Source: Melanocharis versteri (Eukaryota; Chordata; Aves; Passeriformes; Melanocharitidae). Taken from it: DNA of 64,000 nucleotides. The stretch is taken from NCBI GenBank assembly GCA_013397845.1, contig VZTG01002916.1:607127-671126 (forward strand), read 5' to 3'. Below the pieces are notes generated by a model. The model made no database searches, had not been told where the DNA came from, and worked only from the letters and a program-made list of their open reading frames with translations. Positions 35,501-47,726 of the stretch are shown here, piece by piece (position 1 is the stretch's first letter; every line of letters begins with the position of its first letter). Made by a program: the position numbers and the translations under genes.

Positions 35501-38441
35501 TCTAAGTACAGCCTAAGTACTATCTCTAAGTGAGATTTCATCACAATATATTCGAAATGTATATTGAATTTAACCTCTATGGCACAACCTAAACTAGGAA
35601 ATTACTGCAAAAAAAAAGTACATGTCACACAGGTCAGAAAAAAAAACCAATTCACTCAGCCAGAATTTTTCCCAGATCTCTGAGCGAAGCAGTAGCAGTT
35701 GGCGGGGATTGACTGTTTGATGAGGGTATGGTGCTGTTGGGTGGGGCTGAGGTTCCTATAATCCTCGTCCAGATCTTACAACTACCAAGGACACATAGTC
35801 CCAAGTTTAATTAGTATGGCCTCTGCTTTTGGTGGGATATCGCTTTATCATTTCACTTCAGCTCTTCAGAGGTTCATTTAAAAAATTTACAAGTCAACAT
35901 GGACAGATTAAATTGCATTTTTTTAGCTTCTTACTATTACTTTGGGAAGTCACATAAAAATAAAAGAGTACCAAAGAAAGGGAGACGGATTGAAGTTCCA
36001 GAGGATGGTCTGGGCCTTCCTCTGTGTTTTGCCAACTCCTGCACCATGCAGGTAGAGTGTCACACCACTGCTGTATTTTCATACAACCCAGGCACTGAGA
36101 GCTCACACTAGACTTTTGCTGACCAGCGTTTTACTCGTGTTTTAAAAAGCAAATGCTCAGTTTATGGTCCCCTACTTCATCAAACACACACAAACATGGT
36201 GAATCGTTCTACAGAACAATATTTTTACTTTCACAGACTGCTGAAAACAACATGGTGTACTGATTGCTCCTGGACGTGATTTTTTTATTGTAGCTAACTA
36301 CAGCAATATTGACACTTGATTTTTTTCTTTTCTGATACAGATTTAATTAAAAAAAATGAGGGGGATATCAAATAAAATAAGGTCAGGCCAATTTAAAATC
36401 TATTTTCTTCCCATTCGTTTTCTTGACTTCATTTTTAATTCTCTTCAGTCACTTGTCATCTATTCTGTAGCTACCATTTGATATAGTTATAGGGTCAAAT
36501 TCTGTCTCATGGTTTATGTATGCCCAAGAGAGTACCATGAAGGAAACAGGAATCTCATGCTAGTCCCGTACCGATCACCCACAAAACTGGAACTTCAGAG
36601 ACCATTTTGGAATTCAGATACTAATAATATTTGGAAGTAGAGAGTGGGATGTTTTGATCAGGTATTTTGCATGATCTATTCAGTCATGCATCTTGCTCAT
36701 TTGCATTTAATCAATATGCCCTTCATCTTGGAGTGGGACGGTAAATCTCACTGGGAAGCTATATAAGGCCCATGTGAGTGCAGACAGAACACAAAACCAC
36801 TATACAGTGGCACACAACCATCACGTACCCATCCTCCTAACGTCTACTTTATGCACATTTTACATAACATTAATAGCAGACAATGCAGATTTGTGATTTC
36901 AGAAAAACTAACCCACAACATTATTTTGTTACTTCATGTTCTTTCAGTTCTAATGCCTGTTGAATTCTGTCAAGACACATAAATGGAGTTAAGCAAGATT
37001 TGACCCCAAATGCGGAAATAATAGCCCCATAAGATGATAGAAACATGGTTTGAAAAATCACTGTAAACATGAAATTTCACCTTCCTGCAATAACCATTTC
37101 CCCATATAATCCTATCTTTTGCTAAGGCAGTAAAAAGCATTTTCACAGGTCTCAGGTGGTCGTGGCACTCCACGAAAAGCCTTAATTTGTGCACTGAACC
37201 ACAAAATGGAGGTTGTGACCTCTTGTTACTTGCAATCCTACACTGAGTGTGTGACACAGTTTGAACTGACAATCCTATTGCAGCACTCCTCCTAGGCTCC
37301 CATTAGTTCAATACAACTGAAAGTTCATACTTGTGGCAGTCAGCTGTCAACACTCAATAACCAACTGCAAACTGACTGTGACTTTCTAATACTGAGAAAT
37401 TAAATCTTTGAAACGAAAATTTGGAAGCCTGGGAATGTCACTGTGATTCATAGGCAAATTTGTATTACAAACTAAACACTGAAATGTGAAGAAGTGAAAT
37501 ACAATGTACCTAACCAGAAAAACATGCAATTACTTACGTACGAGGACTGAATTATTTTTACAGCCGATTAATAAATTAATGAAGTGCTCCATTAATTAAC
37601 AGCAACCAGAATCAGGAAAACATTATCTAAAAATGTATAGTAAGTTACCAGCATAAGCATGCTTGAATCTTGTACTTAGGTTGCAATGCACTGAAGCAGC
37701 TTGTGAATTTACACCAGGACTGATAAAGTCATTTCCTCATTGGGAATTCACCTGCCTGAACTCTTTGCTGGTTCAGATCTCAACTTCCAACAGAACGAAG
37801 AGGTTTTGGCTCTTCAGTGATGAAGAATTAGTACCAGAAGGGGATTTTAACACTGAACTCCCACTGCAAGCTCCCCAAATCCTCAAAGCCCTTAATAAAC
37901 ACAGCCTGTCCTTGGTTTAGGTGTAGAGCAGTAAAACCATGGGTAAAGGCATTAATTAGCAGCTTGTGAAGCATGTCTGCCTGCCCCTCTCTCTCTTATG
38001 AATATTTATATAAAGGTTTTATGGTATGGGGAAAAACTTCAATAGGCTGGATTCAGAGTGTCTTCTGTGAATACTCGTTGGGCACATAATTAGGGCGCTT
38101 TGTCCTGGAGCCATTTAGACACTTCTGCCATTGTGCTAAGGAGGAAGCCTGACTTACATATCACGCCTAGTAATGCAGAGTTATGAATAGGGAACGGCCT
38201 GGAAGTTTACATATAGTCTCAGAAGAAGCTCTCTCACTGCCTGTTTTCTTATAAATGCTTCAATTAAAGGGTGCAGGCCCAAACAGACAAAATGAACAGA
38301 GTGCTAAACCTCACTTCTTTGAGTGAGCAAGGAAGGTTTAAACTTCTAGGCACTGGAGACTGCCTTGCAGAAAATAAAACTGCTGAGTGGGGAGGAACAT
38401 GCAGCTGACTCTAAAAGAACAAGTCTGAGCCCTAATAACAG
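29522..38441. other. long intronic stretch without named elements
   Basis: About 8.9 kb in which I see no CR1, LTR, RNA gene or convincing coding frame. Frames of up to 100 codons (for example 36970-37272 minus) have no recognisable domain. The segment 37940-38300 is less AT-monotonous and carries several TAAT, CCATTGT and AATTAG cores. Confidence 0.5.
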
Positions 38442-38511
38442 ATATAGTATATACATATATATAATATATAAAAATAGAAATATATATATTATATATATAT
38501 GTATATATGTG
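38442..38511. repeat. AT-rich imperfect palindrome / (AT)n tract
   Basis: About 70 bases consist almost only of A and T in alternating TATATA blocks, with a short AAAATAGAAA centre. The halves can pair with each other, so a cruciform or hairpin is possible. Confidence 0.85.
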
Positions 38512-39280
38512 GCTATGCCACAAAGGCTAGCAAAGAAAAGCAAATTGAATTCCTAAGGGGGGGCAGGATGAAATAACCAGCACAATGTAACAAACTAGTA
38601 CAACTTCAACGGCCACATGTAAAATGGGTGAATGGCCCAGCAGGACAAAGCTTAGAGTAACACTGCTGGTGCAAATCTGAAAAGTACTTCTTGAGCACAA
38701 ACAAGCCAAGGCCTTTCTTCTAATATGCACAGCATACAGGTCACCCAGTGAACAGCAGAGGAGTCACTAAAGAGTGAATTATGGCACCATAATTCAAACT
38801 GACATTCAAGGGACAGCAAGGGTGGCTAAACAGTACACTGACACCCAGCTTTAGTAATTAAAATGCACCAGCTTCTTAAAAAAGTTCCCCAAAATAAAAA
38901 TATTTCCAGCTTAAATAACAATGCAACATTTCTTCAAAATGTCGACTAATTTTCCAGAAAGGGAAACAGTTACAAGATCCAAGAGGATATGGCAAAACAT
39001 TGTGATGCACTGAGGTTTCATTTCATCAGATCGGGTAAGACTATGGTTTCAAGAAATTCAAAGAGCTGTAACAGGCAAGGTAAATGTGTAACAATGCCAA
39101 ATGATGATTAGCTTTGACAGAAGAAGCAGCAAAAAGTAATTGAAAAAAAAGCACTGGAAAAAACCCTGCTTTTACTTTGTCAGGTTTCCAATTAACTTAA
39201 TCAACTGATAGCATAGACCAGGGCATCCCTGGACAGCTAAATCAAGTTCTTCATCCAATGTATAGCTGGAGACCAAGCAG
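38512..39280. other. intronic stretch, nothing recognised
   Basis: No element could be named here; part of it may be the decayed upstream portion of the LINE-like relic that follows. Confidence 0.4.
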
Positions 39281-39485
39281 AAATTTGGAAATATTTGAGA
39301 AATGGTGAAGAAAAAGTATTATTGCCCCTTAAAACAAATCATCAGTGTGGCTTCATCGGGAAAACTGCATTCTGTACTGACCTTGGCTTCTTGAAAACAA
39401 TTAAGCACAGTAACACGGTGAGAGGGAACACTGATGAAAGTGGCCATGGAAAAGTTCTAGATAAAGCAGATGGAAAAAGTTAAGA
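39281..39485 (+). mobile_element. possible LINE (CR1-like) reverse-transcriptase relic
   Basis: The 62-codon frame contains NHQCGFIGKTAFCTDLGFLK, which resembles the QHGF..GKSCLTNL..F block of CR1 reverse transcriptase, followed at about the right distance by KVLDKADGK, which can be laid against the LDF.KAFDK block with the catalytic aspartate. The spacing fits better than the identity. If correct, this is an old copy older than the others in the window. It may also be chance. Confidence 0.3.
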
Positions 39486-40569
39486 ATGCTTTTTTTGGAA
39501 AGAAAACAAATATAAAGAATAATGAATGTTGTTAAGGTGAAGACTGGGAACTTTCATTCCCATATCTTTGGAAGAACAAGAACACCTGGGGGCATTAATG
39601 AGGAGGCTGAAAGTAAGAAAAACAGTGAAAGGATTTACTTTATTCACATCTGTCTAGGCAATTATCACTGCAAGAAACTGCTCAGGATAACAGCTAAATG
39701 AAGACTGAAATAACTATAAAGGATATCAGGAATACTTGGTCTTATCACAGTGCATTTTGAAAGGTACCTGCCATAGATGAGAAATACGATAAAAGATTGG
39801 GGAGTATTTAACTTCTACCTACTGTATGATTTCATGCCCATTCTTTGGAAACATCTGCACTAGCCTCTGTCACACAATACTGAATTCAGGGATGACCCAG
39901 TATGGCTATTCCTACTATTTGCATACGACACATGAATGATCCATGGTGTTTGAAACAGTGGCAGCATTTTGCCTAGATGAAATGTAACTACTATTTAAAC
40001 TTAAAATAAATATCTCTTGTTGTTCTATGATAGACAATCTACTTTTATATCCAGGTAAACAACGAAGTTAACTTTAAATCGGCTGGAGAAAGTGAGATGA
40101 CTGACTCTTCCCTTGCTTCAATTCACAGCCGTGTGTCCCTAGATGCTCTTTAGCAATGTCCCTCTTAGGTCTCTTCCATCAGGGAAGCAAAACACGGCTG
40201 TGAAGTGATATACCTAATAAAAGGAAAAATCTGAGATCCATCAGGTGCAGCTACCTTATAGAACTGGGACCACACGATGCTTATGTCTGTTTTGCAATAT
40301 CCATCTTGTTCAAAGAGCAAATGCTGGGTTTAGATAATACTGTCTTTCACTGTCCTTGTAAGAGAATAGGGTAGAGCAGACTTTGGCCTAACCGACACTG
40401 CAGAGTACACCCTTTATGTTGTGGGCAATAGCATTTTCAAATGCTCCAATTCTGTGATTCCTCACTGTACAGTTCATCCTCAAAAGCCAATTACTCTAAA
40501 AAGTTTTAAGTGACTACTATTGTTAACATTGCTTTTTCCCCTGAACATTTTCTAGACATTCTGCTTTAT

Positions 40570-40929
40570 TCAATTGTGTTTGACACGGAGAACCAAGACA
40601 ATAGCCTGGTCTGGCCATTGATCCCTATGCCTCCTGTAAAGACATCTAAGATATTCCCTAACATTATACCTCTGCCTATGCTCTTCTGTTGCAATTTTTA
40701 AGGAAACCCTTGCTGCTATTGTCTGCTCCAATTGAGAAAGAAAACTTAAATGTCCAGGAAGAATGCCAGCCATTACAGTACTTAACTGTTTTTCCTCTGC
40801 CTGGATGAGATGATGTTGTTGCTTACACTGTGATTGTCCATCAATAGTCTTCTCTCTTATACCTTGAGCAGTTACCATGTTTCCCGTTACAGTTTTAATG
40901 TCCAAACATCTCCACTGGTGGACAAACAC
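40570..40929 (-). other. unrecognised 119-codon open frame
   Basis: The frame opens with GTG, not ATG, and is long for DNA this AT-rich. The peptide has a Gln-rich stretch (QSQCKQQHHLIQAEEKQLS), a leucine-spaced middle segment and a basic C-terminal part (EEHRQRYNVREYLRCLYRRH). A heptad-like pattern hints at a coiled coil. A relic of a retroelement or a processed gene is possible; I do not recognise a family, and chance cannot be excluded. Confidence 0.2.
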
Positions 40930-43900
40930 AGGGCACAGTAGTTCCTATGAAAATAATTCCGGGAATTTACAGCTCTTAAACTGGATTAGCAGTAAGTACC
41001 AGCTGTCCTTGCTGTCTTAATTCAGAGCTCTGCATTGAAAGATCTGCCTCTTCCCACTGTAAAGTTGTTGGGTAATGCCATTTTCAAGGAAGGCCAAGAA
41101 ATGTAGTTATAATGCACTCTAAACGCAGCTTCATGCAACAATAGGTTAAATTTATTTAGCTAACATTGGTAACGTGGAAAATGTTCATGTAGGACTTGAT
41201 AGATACTTCAAAAAAACCCTTGAATTATAGACACTGAAATGTTTATTTTCTTACATTATTGTACTTAATGCTTTTAACCTTTTCATCCTTCTCATCATCA
41301 AAAACAAGCCAACCCTAATAAAAATCTATCACTAATCTCTGGAAATATTCTGCAGCAGATTTATTAAGATATGGAGCAGAAGGATCTTTTACTTTCACTA
41401 GCTGAAACAGATGATGCTGAGACAAGTATTATTCAGCCTTCCAAATTAAATCTCTGCTGAACAGCCAAATAAACATAGGTTGCATAATGATACTTCTCCT
41501 AATATTTGTACTGTAATTTCATTTAAATGCAGGAAAAAAACCCCAAATGCTATATATGACTTCTTTTAGTAAAGACAGAAGAGGAATATAGTTTCAATCA
41601 CTTTGTTCTTACCAGGGCTGTAAGATGTATCAGCAAAAACATTTTATCTGAGAAAAATCAAGATGAGGTAGAGGACTAGACTTGAATTCTTGTTATGTCC
41701 TCTGATGGCTGATACATGACTCTGAATTCCTACATCTGCTCAAACACCTCTGTGTCCTGTGAGCAGGACTCCCACCACAACCAGGAAGGCAGTGAGGACA
41801 AGCACTGCTGAATTCCCAGTCCTAAAGAAGCATGGTATGAACTCACTCAGCTGCCTATGGCTGAAGGCAGGTAATGAGCCTGGATGGCTGCAGCATTTTC
41901 ATGCTTCTACATGCCCAAGTAGAGATTCTAAATTACTGCAGCACTTTTTCCCCTTTGTTTCAGGGATGTATCCATTCTTCAGCTAACTGTTAAATTTTTA
42001 TGCCCCTTTACAGATGAATGATGTATTTTGATTGTAGCAGGTGACCGGCATTCAGCTCTTTCAAAGAGAAACCCTTACAAAACAAAGTCCAGCTCTGATT
42101 AAGTTGACTATCTGAATTCAAAGCATGTCTTGACTGCTTTCCATGAAAACAACTGATCCTTTTCATGGGTTAAGGCCATTGTAACTTCCTCTACACATTG
42201 AACAGATTACCATGGACACAAATTCAGACTCCTTCCATTCACACAAGGTCCCTGAAAATTTACATAAGTCTGCAGAGAAAACAGGCAGCCAAGCTTTCAC
42301 TGACATGAATATTGTGATGAAAGTTTCAAACAATACATACTTTTTTCTCCTAAAATACAGTTTACAGTAAAAAAAATCTGCAAATTAGTTAAATAGCAAG
42401 GAAAAAAATATTTTGGGTAACTGTTTAAAATGAGATTTTAAAATAAATAATCACTATCCAACTACCTTAGACTAAGTAACTGCAAAATTAAAAGAGTTTG
42501 GAAATATCCTATGTACAATAAAAATGTTACTGTTCTATGCCATAATAGTGAACTTTTATGTCAAAAAATTACTCTGCAAGTCACAGCAGCACATTTTTCG
42601 CACATAAACCAAAATGAAGATGTAATACTTTCATTTGACCAGTAAGTTCAATGCAGTCTGGCTTTGCTGACCTTGCCATAACTAGACTTACAAACATAAG
42701 GAGGGTTCTTCTGTTCTCCTCAGACCTATTTTTTTGTTGTTGTTTGTTAAAAACATACAACTGAAATCAGTTTTGGTCTATAAGACATCACTGCAACTTT
42801 GCATTCAAGGACTCTGAAAGAGGAGAGGCCAGGAAAAGGTCTCCCAGATACTGGATTTCCTGTAACTATGTTAAAATATCATTACTAGGAATTAATTTTT
42901 AAGAAAAGACCTTGGGAGATTCAAGACTTCCAAATTAAAATGCTCCAATTGTAGGATACTGTGCACCTACATGACATGAATTCTTTTCAAAATATTTCCT
43001 TGAAAAGCAGCAATACACCTGCTGGTACCACATGCCTCTTGAGGAGAAAATCAGATCTTTATGAGGAATCTGGACTGGTCCTGTCAGGCTAACCTTCTGG
43101 TCAAGGGTATGTTACAGCATGAAGGTCAGTGTCTTACCTGAACAATCTCTTATTCCAAAGGCACTGAGGAATGCACAGTGTGTCCAAAATGCTTCAGTTT
43201 ATATTTCTGAGTTTATTGTCATCTAATCTTCAGTCTTCCACCCTTCTGAGTCCATCTAAGGCTAACTGACATCATGTCTTTCCTCCACACTACCCTCCCT
43301 CTGCTGGTTTCCAAACCTTTCTCATCAGCTTCTGCTCCTACAAAACTTTTATTATGACTCTGCTGTGTATAAGTGGAAGAATTTTCAATAATGAAAAAAA
43401 TATTTGTGGTGTTTCTCCTAACAGAATCACACTGAGGTTTTAAGTCGACCAATATTTTCATAGTAAAGCCCTTTCCATCTAACAGTACTCATGGGGCTTA
43501 ATAAAAGGAAATGCTTTTCTTCATCTGGAGCCTATTTTTTTATAGCCCATAAAGATAATTACAAACTGAAGAGATCGCTCTTCTATATTTAAGGACAGAA
43601 ACTTTACAGAGTTCAGAGTTAATTGCTAGTTTCTTTGACAAGCCCTGAATAATTTTAAGTCAGACTACCATGTAACAGTTTTAATTGTAAAGCTCCTTCT
43701 TGTGTCTGTTACACATCCAAGCTTCTCCACAAGAAACTGTAGCTCCATTAAAGAAACAGGAAGTGTTGCCATTGATTTTGATAAGATCAAGTTCAGATAT
43801 AATCTGAGAGTACAAAAAATTTATTATCTAAAATGTCTTCAATTCTAATACCTTGAACACAATTTCCACAAATGACCTGAAAGAAATTTTTCTCTTACCC

Positions 43901-46900
43901 TATTCACCTTTAAAGCAAAACACCTCTTATGCTCTAAATTATCTGCTCATCCCGATACAGGGTTTAAGAATAATTTCCAAACAATAAAATACATTCCTTA
44001 GTAAAGGGAAATAGAGAATTTAGTAAGAGGTATTGGTTATTCTGAGCAAATTGTTGAACCATTTATTCTGTGTGAGAGAGAATTCTAGAATTCTTAAACT
44101 GACATCAATAATCATGTGTGCATATACATGTAGTAACCTCTCTCTGAGACTTCAAAGGTAATCTTGAAGTTGTACCTTAAGTTCTACCCTGAAAATGAAT
44201 CTGGAAAGAAATCAAGTATCTTGACACTCATCTGAGAAATATGTAAGTCCTGAGTTTCTAAGTGATTGTTGTGCAAGGAGATGCACAGAATAGACATCTG
44301 CGAGAAGAAACTGGAAAAATCTTTCTTCAGTTCATAAATACCACAACACTAATAACAAATACATTTCATAGGTCCACATAGCGTTCTGCAATTCAGCATT
44401 CAATATTTCACACAATATTCTCTGGTACTTTGTATCATTAACTTGTTACTTCAGTTTTACTATCAGCTTCAAGGGACTTACACCAAAATAAATCTTTCCA
44501 TAAAAAGAAAATATCTTTTCTGTGAAAAAGCATTATATAAATTATATACGGTTTCATTTGTAGGAAATGCAAATTTTCTAAGCTCCAAATGTTGATTATT
44601 TGAAGTTATATATAATCTGTGATGAAGAGTACTGTCTCTTTCCAAAGCACGGGTTTCTGCATAAGTATATCAAAGCAAAATAAGAAAAGAAAACGAGAAA
44701 TTAAACTTCCCCCACCACTGTAAGAGACTGGCATATAAAAGAAGCAGGAAGTAAATGCTCTCTTTAGAAAAGTAAGGCACATCTCTTGGGGGTGTGCTGG
44801 CTACATATAACTTGTGCAAGCAGTGCCTTTTTAAAGTTCTCAGGATGCATGTAGTATAGGTAATTTAATTCAACAAGAAACAGATAACTGTATCAAAGTC
44901 TGCATTAGAAAAGAAGTTCTAATCTTCATCCCAAAGGAGCATCTTTGGTCCTTGAATGATCAGAATATATGGATCACCATTAACTCTCCTCTTTCTGTAT
45001 TCTGAGGAACAACAGGGGAAAGGGCCCATGGCAGCACCAATCAAACACATCTTAAAGCTGAGATTAGAAAGAAAAAAGCTAAGAATGGTCTAGCCTTCTA
45101 CTGTAAATTCCAAATTTTATGCAAATGTATCTTGGTTTTCATAGGAGATCGTAGCATTATGAAAGGATTGTGGCTTTTTATAAATACCCGAACCAATTCA
45201 CTTTTGAGGCCAACATGCAGAAGACCAGAGAGTGTGTATCTGCTCATTTTTATTTCTTCATTGGTAAAATATACTTCTGGGCTGAAGATCAAAACAAAAT
45301 CATCATACCTTTCCAGAACACGACACAAGTGTTTCATCTCTCTTTCCAGAAAAAAGGGAATCAAAACTATAGCATGTATGTGAAGCTTAAAGTACAAAAA
45401 AACCCCAGAGCTTTTGGCAAAAAACCTAAAAGTCTTCTGGAAGTTCTTTGTTAATTCAGAATAGGACCCAAGCTTCACTCTGCTGTCTTCCAGTTTATTT
45501 TCCTTCTTCTTTCCTTCCTTTCATTCCTAATTTTTCCTGTTAATTTTGCTTTATTTTATAAGCTTGAAATTTTAAGCTGTCAACTTTCTGCCAACTTTTA
45601 CTTCATATGCACCTATTTCCAGGTTTCTGATGTTTTAATTGCTCTTTATAACCTGTTCCCGTACACTCACCACAGAAAAGCCAGCCCGGTGCAGGGGGCC
45701 CACACCTTCACGTGCTGCTAGGGCAGGCTCCTGTGTCACTGACGAACCAATGCTGGCAGTGGCTCAGGGATGGCTCAGCTGTCAGAGCATTCAGATCCCC
45801 TTCCTGGGGCCATCTTGGGAGCTGACCAAGAGCTTCTTTAATGGCCACATTGATTTCTCTGTCCACTCTCGGTGGCTCTCTCAATCCCAGAGTGGCAGAC
45901 ACCTCTTTGCGTGCATGCTGGGTGCCAGGTGAGCGGAAAAAGCCTGACTGTGGTAGGAATAAGCTTTGCAGCTCCTATAAAAATGACAGCTAAGGGCAGG
46001 CGGTTGCCATCAAATTAACACCCCAGGGAAAGCAAGCTGTCAGCAGTTAACAATGATGGATGAATTGTTCTCTGAGGCCATACATAACATAGAGATAATT
46101 TCTCAAACATTTCCTTTCTCTTGTATCAAATTGAAGCTTCGCTTTTCACCTATACACTTTTGCCTCAGACCACATCTCAGATTTGATTTACATCATTATC
46201 TTCCTAGTCCCCAGGGTCTCATTTAGATTTTGTAATTTACCTTCATCTTTATGGTTGTCTTTTCTCAGCATACTCCTCTTATACTGGTGATTTATAGGCT
46301 GAATCCTGTCATCATCAGCAAAGCAAACTCCCTCACAGCTAACCCACTTTTTTATTAATTGTCACGCACTTATTTTCTCAAGGCTTGTCATTATTAATTT
46401 CGTCATAATTAGATTAAGGTTGAAGGAATATCTTATCTATGCTGAATGCAACTGCAAAATAACACTTTAACATGACTTGGGATTTTTTTTTTTAATAAAT
46501 AGAGGAAATCCTATCAGTATTAATTCTGTCTATATAGATATGCAATAAAAGAGTTTAGAATATTAATACAGAGAAATCACATTCTGTACTCTTTCTAGCG
46601 CATGTTTCCTAGTTTGATGTCAACTAATTGCTAAATCAAGCACTGATGAAAGGGTTGCATTTTAATTTATCCAGCAGCATCTGGCTTATTGCCAAAACAA
46701 TGGGCTCCCTGCTCTTATATAGGCAATATACTAGTACATTTATGTTAGGATTAAATTTTATTAGTTCACTAAAATGTGTCTCGTTTCTTATGAACTCCAT
46801 ATTAGCACTCAAAGGAAAGGCAATGACAGAATCTAACTGAAGGAAAAAGGTTTTTTTTTATTTTATTGGTATCTTAATATATACTTCTATGTTTATGGTT

Positions 46901-47150
46901 CTTGAGAGGCTACACTGGTGTGTGCTGAATAGGTCGCTCTCATGCAAACACTGCCTACTCCACATTTTTGCCCATGTTTTGCATATTTTTCTACATCAAA
47001 GAAAGCACATGATCATTTGTAACTGGAATCAATCCTCTTCTTGAAATTTAGCTTGCTATATGGTCATTTGCAGCAGTTATTTTTTTTCTAATTTCTTTCT
47101 GAGCATGCGAGTCACTCCATGCAGGAGTAGCTCTTGGATACTAGTTCTTA

Positions 47151-47155
47151 CCCTA
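47151..47155 (+). repeat. left target-site duplication CCCTA
   Basis: The pentamer CCCTA directly precedes the TG that opens the solo LTR and recurs at 47722-47726 after its end. Confidence 0.75.
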
Positions 47156-47721
47156 TGTCCTGGTTTTGGCTGACGTAGAGGTAATTTTCCTCACAGTGGC
47201 TGGTATGGGGCTGTGTTTTGGATTTCTGCTGAATACAGGGGTGATAATACAGAGCTGGTTTTGTTGTTGGTTCTGCTATTTGTACTGCCAGGCTGGTAAG
47301 GAAGTTGGGGGTGCATGGGAGGCTGGGAGGAGACACAGTCAGAGCAGGTGATCCCAACTGACCAAAGGGATATTCCAGACCATATGACATCATGCTCAGT
47401 ATACAAAGTGGAGGGAAGAAGAAAGAAGGGAGGAATGTTTGGAGTGATGGCATTTTTTTTTCCCAAGTTACCATGATGTGTGATGGAGCCCTGCTCTCCT
47501 GGGGATGGCTGAACATTTGCCCGCCCATGCGAAAGGCAGGAAAAAATCCTTGTTTAGCCTTGCTTGTGTGGGGGGCTTTTGCTTTCCTTATTAATCTGTC
47601 TTTATCTCAACCCATGAGTTTTCTCACTTTTATCCTTCTGATTCTCTCCATGATCCTGCTGATGGGAGAGTGAGAAGGTGGCTGCGTGGGGCTTAGTGCT
47701 GGCTGGGGTTAAACCACAATG
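47156..47721 (+). mobile_element. solo LTR of an avian endogenous retrovirus (ERVL-type)
   Basis: The block starts TGTCCTGGTTTTGGCTG and ends GGCTGGGGTTAAACCACAAT plus G, 566 bp in all. It includes ACCAAAGGGATATTCCAGAC, a promoter-like GCTCAGTATACAAAGTGG, and TGTCTTTATCTCAACCCATG near the 3' end, landmarks of the same family as 5153-5726. CCCTA flanks both ends, a 5-bp duplication that fits ERVL or ERV1-type integration (4-6 bp). No gag, pol or env sequence is attached. The terminal CA expected at the 3' end reads TG, a likely mutation. Frames of 60-126 codons within it are not genes. Confidence 0.88.
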
Positions 47722-47726
47722 CCCTA
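47722..47726 (+). repeat. right target-site duplication CCCTA
   Basis: This pentamer matches 47151-47155 and bounds the solo LTR on the right. Confidence 0.75.

Larger units (their letters stand above)
39486..47155. other. long intronic stretch without named elements
   Basis: About 7.7 kb without recognisable CR1 or LTR. A 119-codon frame lies at 40570-40929 (minus). Frames of 126 (minus) and 94 (plus) codons overlap at 45098-45478. A GC-richer patch lies at 45670-45930. None could be identified. Confidence 0.45.

Noticed and set aside
40450..40462. ATTCTGTGATTC, similar to a CR1 tail
   Set aside because: No CR1 sequence is found upstream, so it is probably coincidence.
47148..47673. Overlapping frames of 61-126 codons on both strands
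   Set aside because: They fall inside the solo LTR at 47156-47721; three mutually overlapping frames there cannot all be genes and the LTR explains the sequence.
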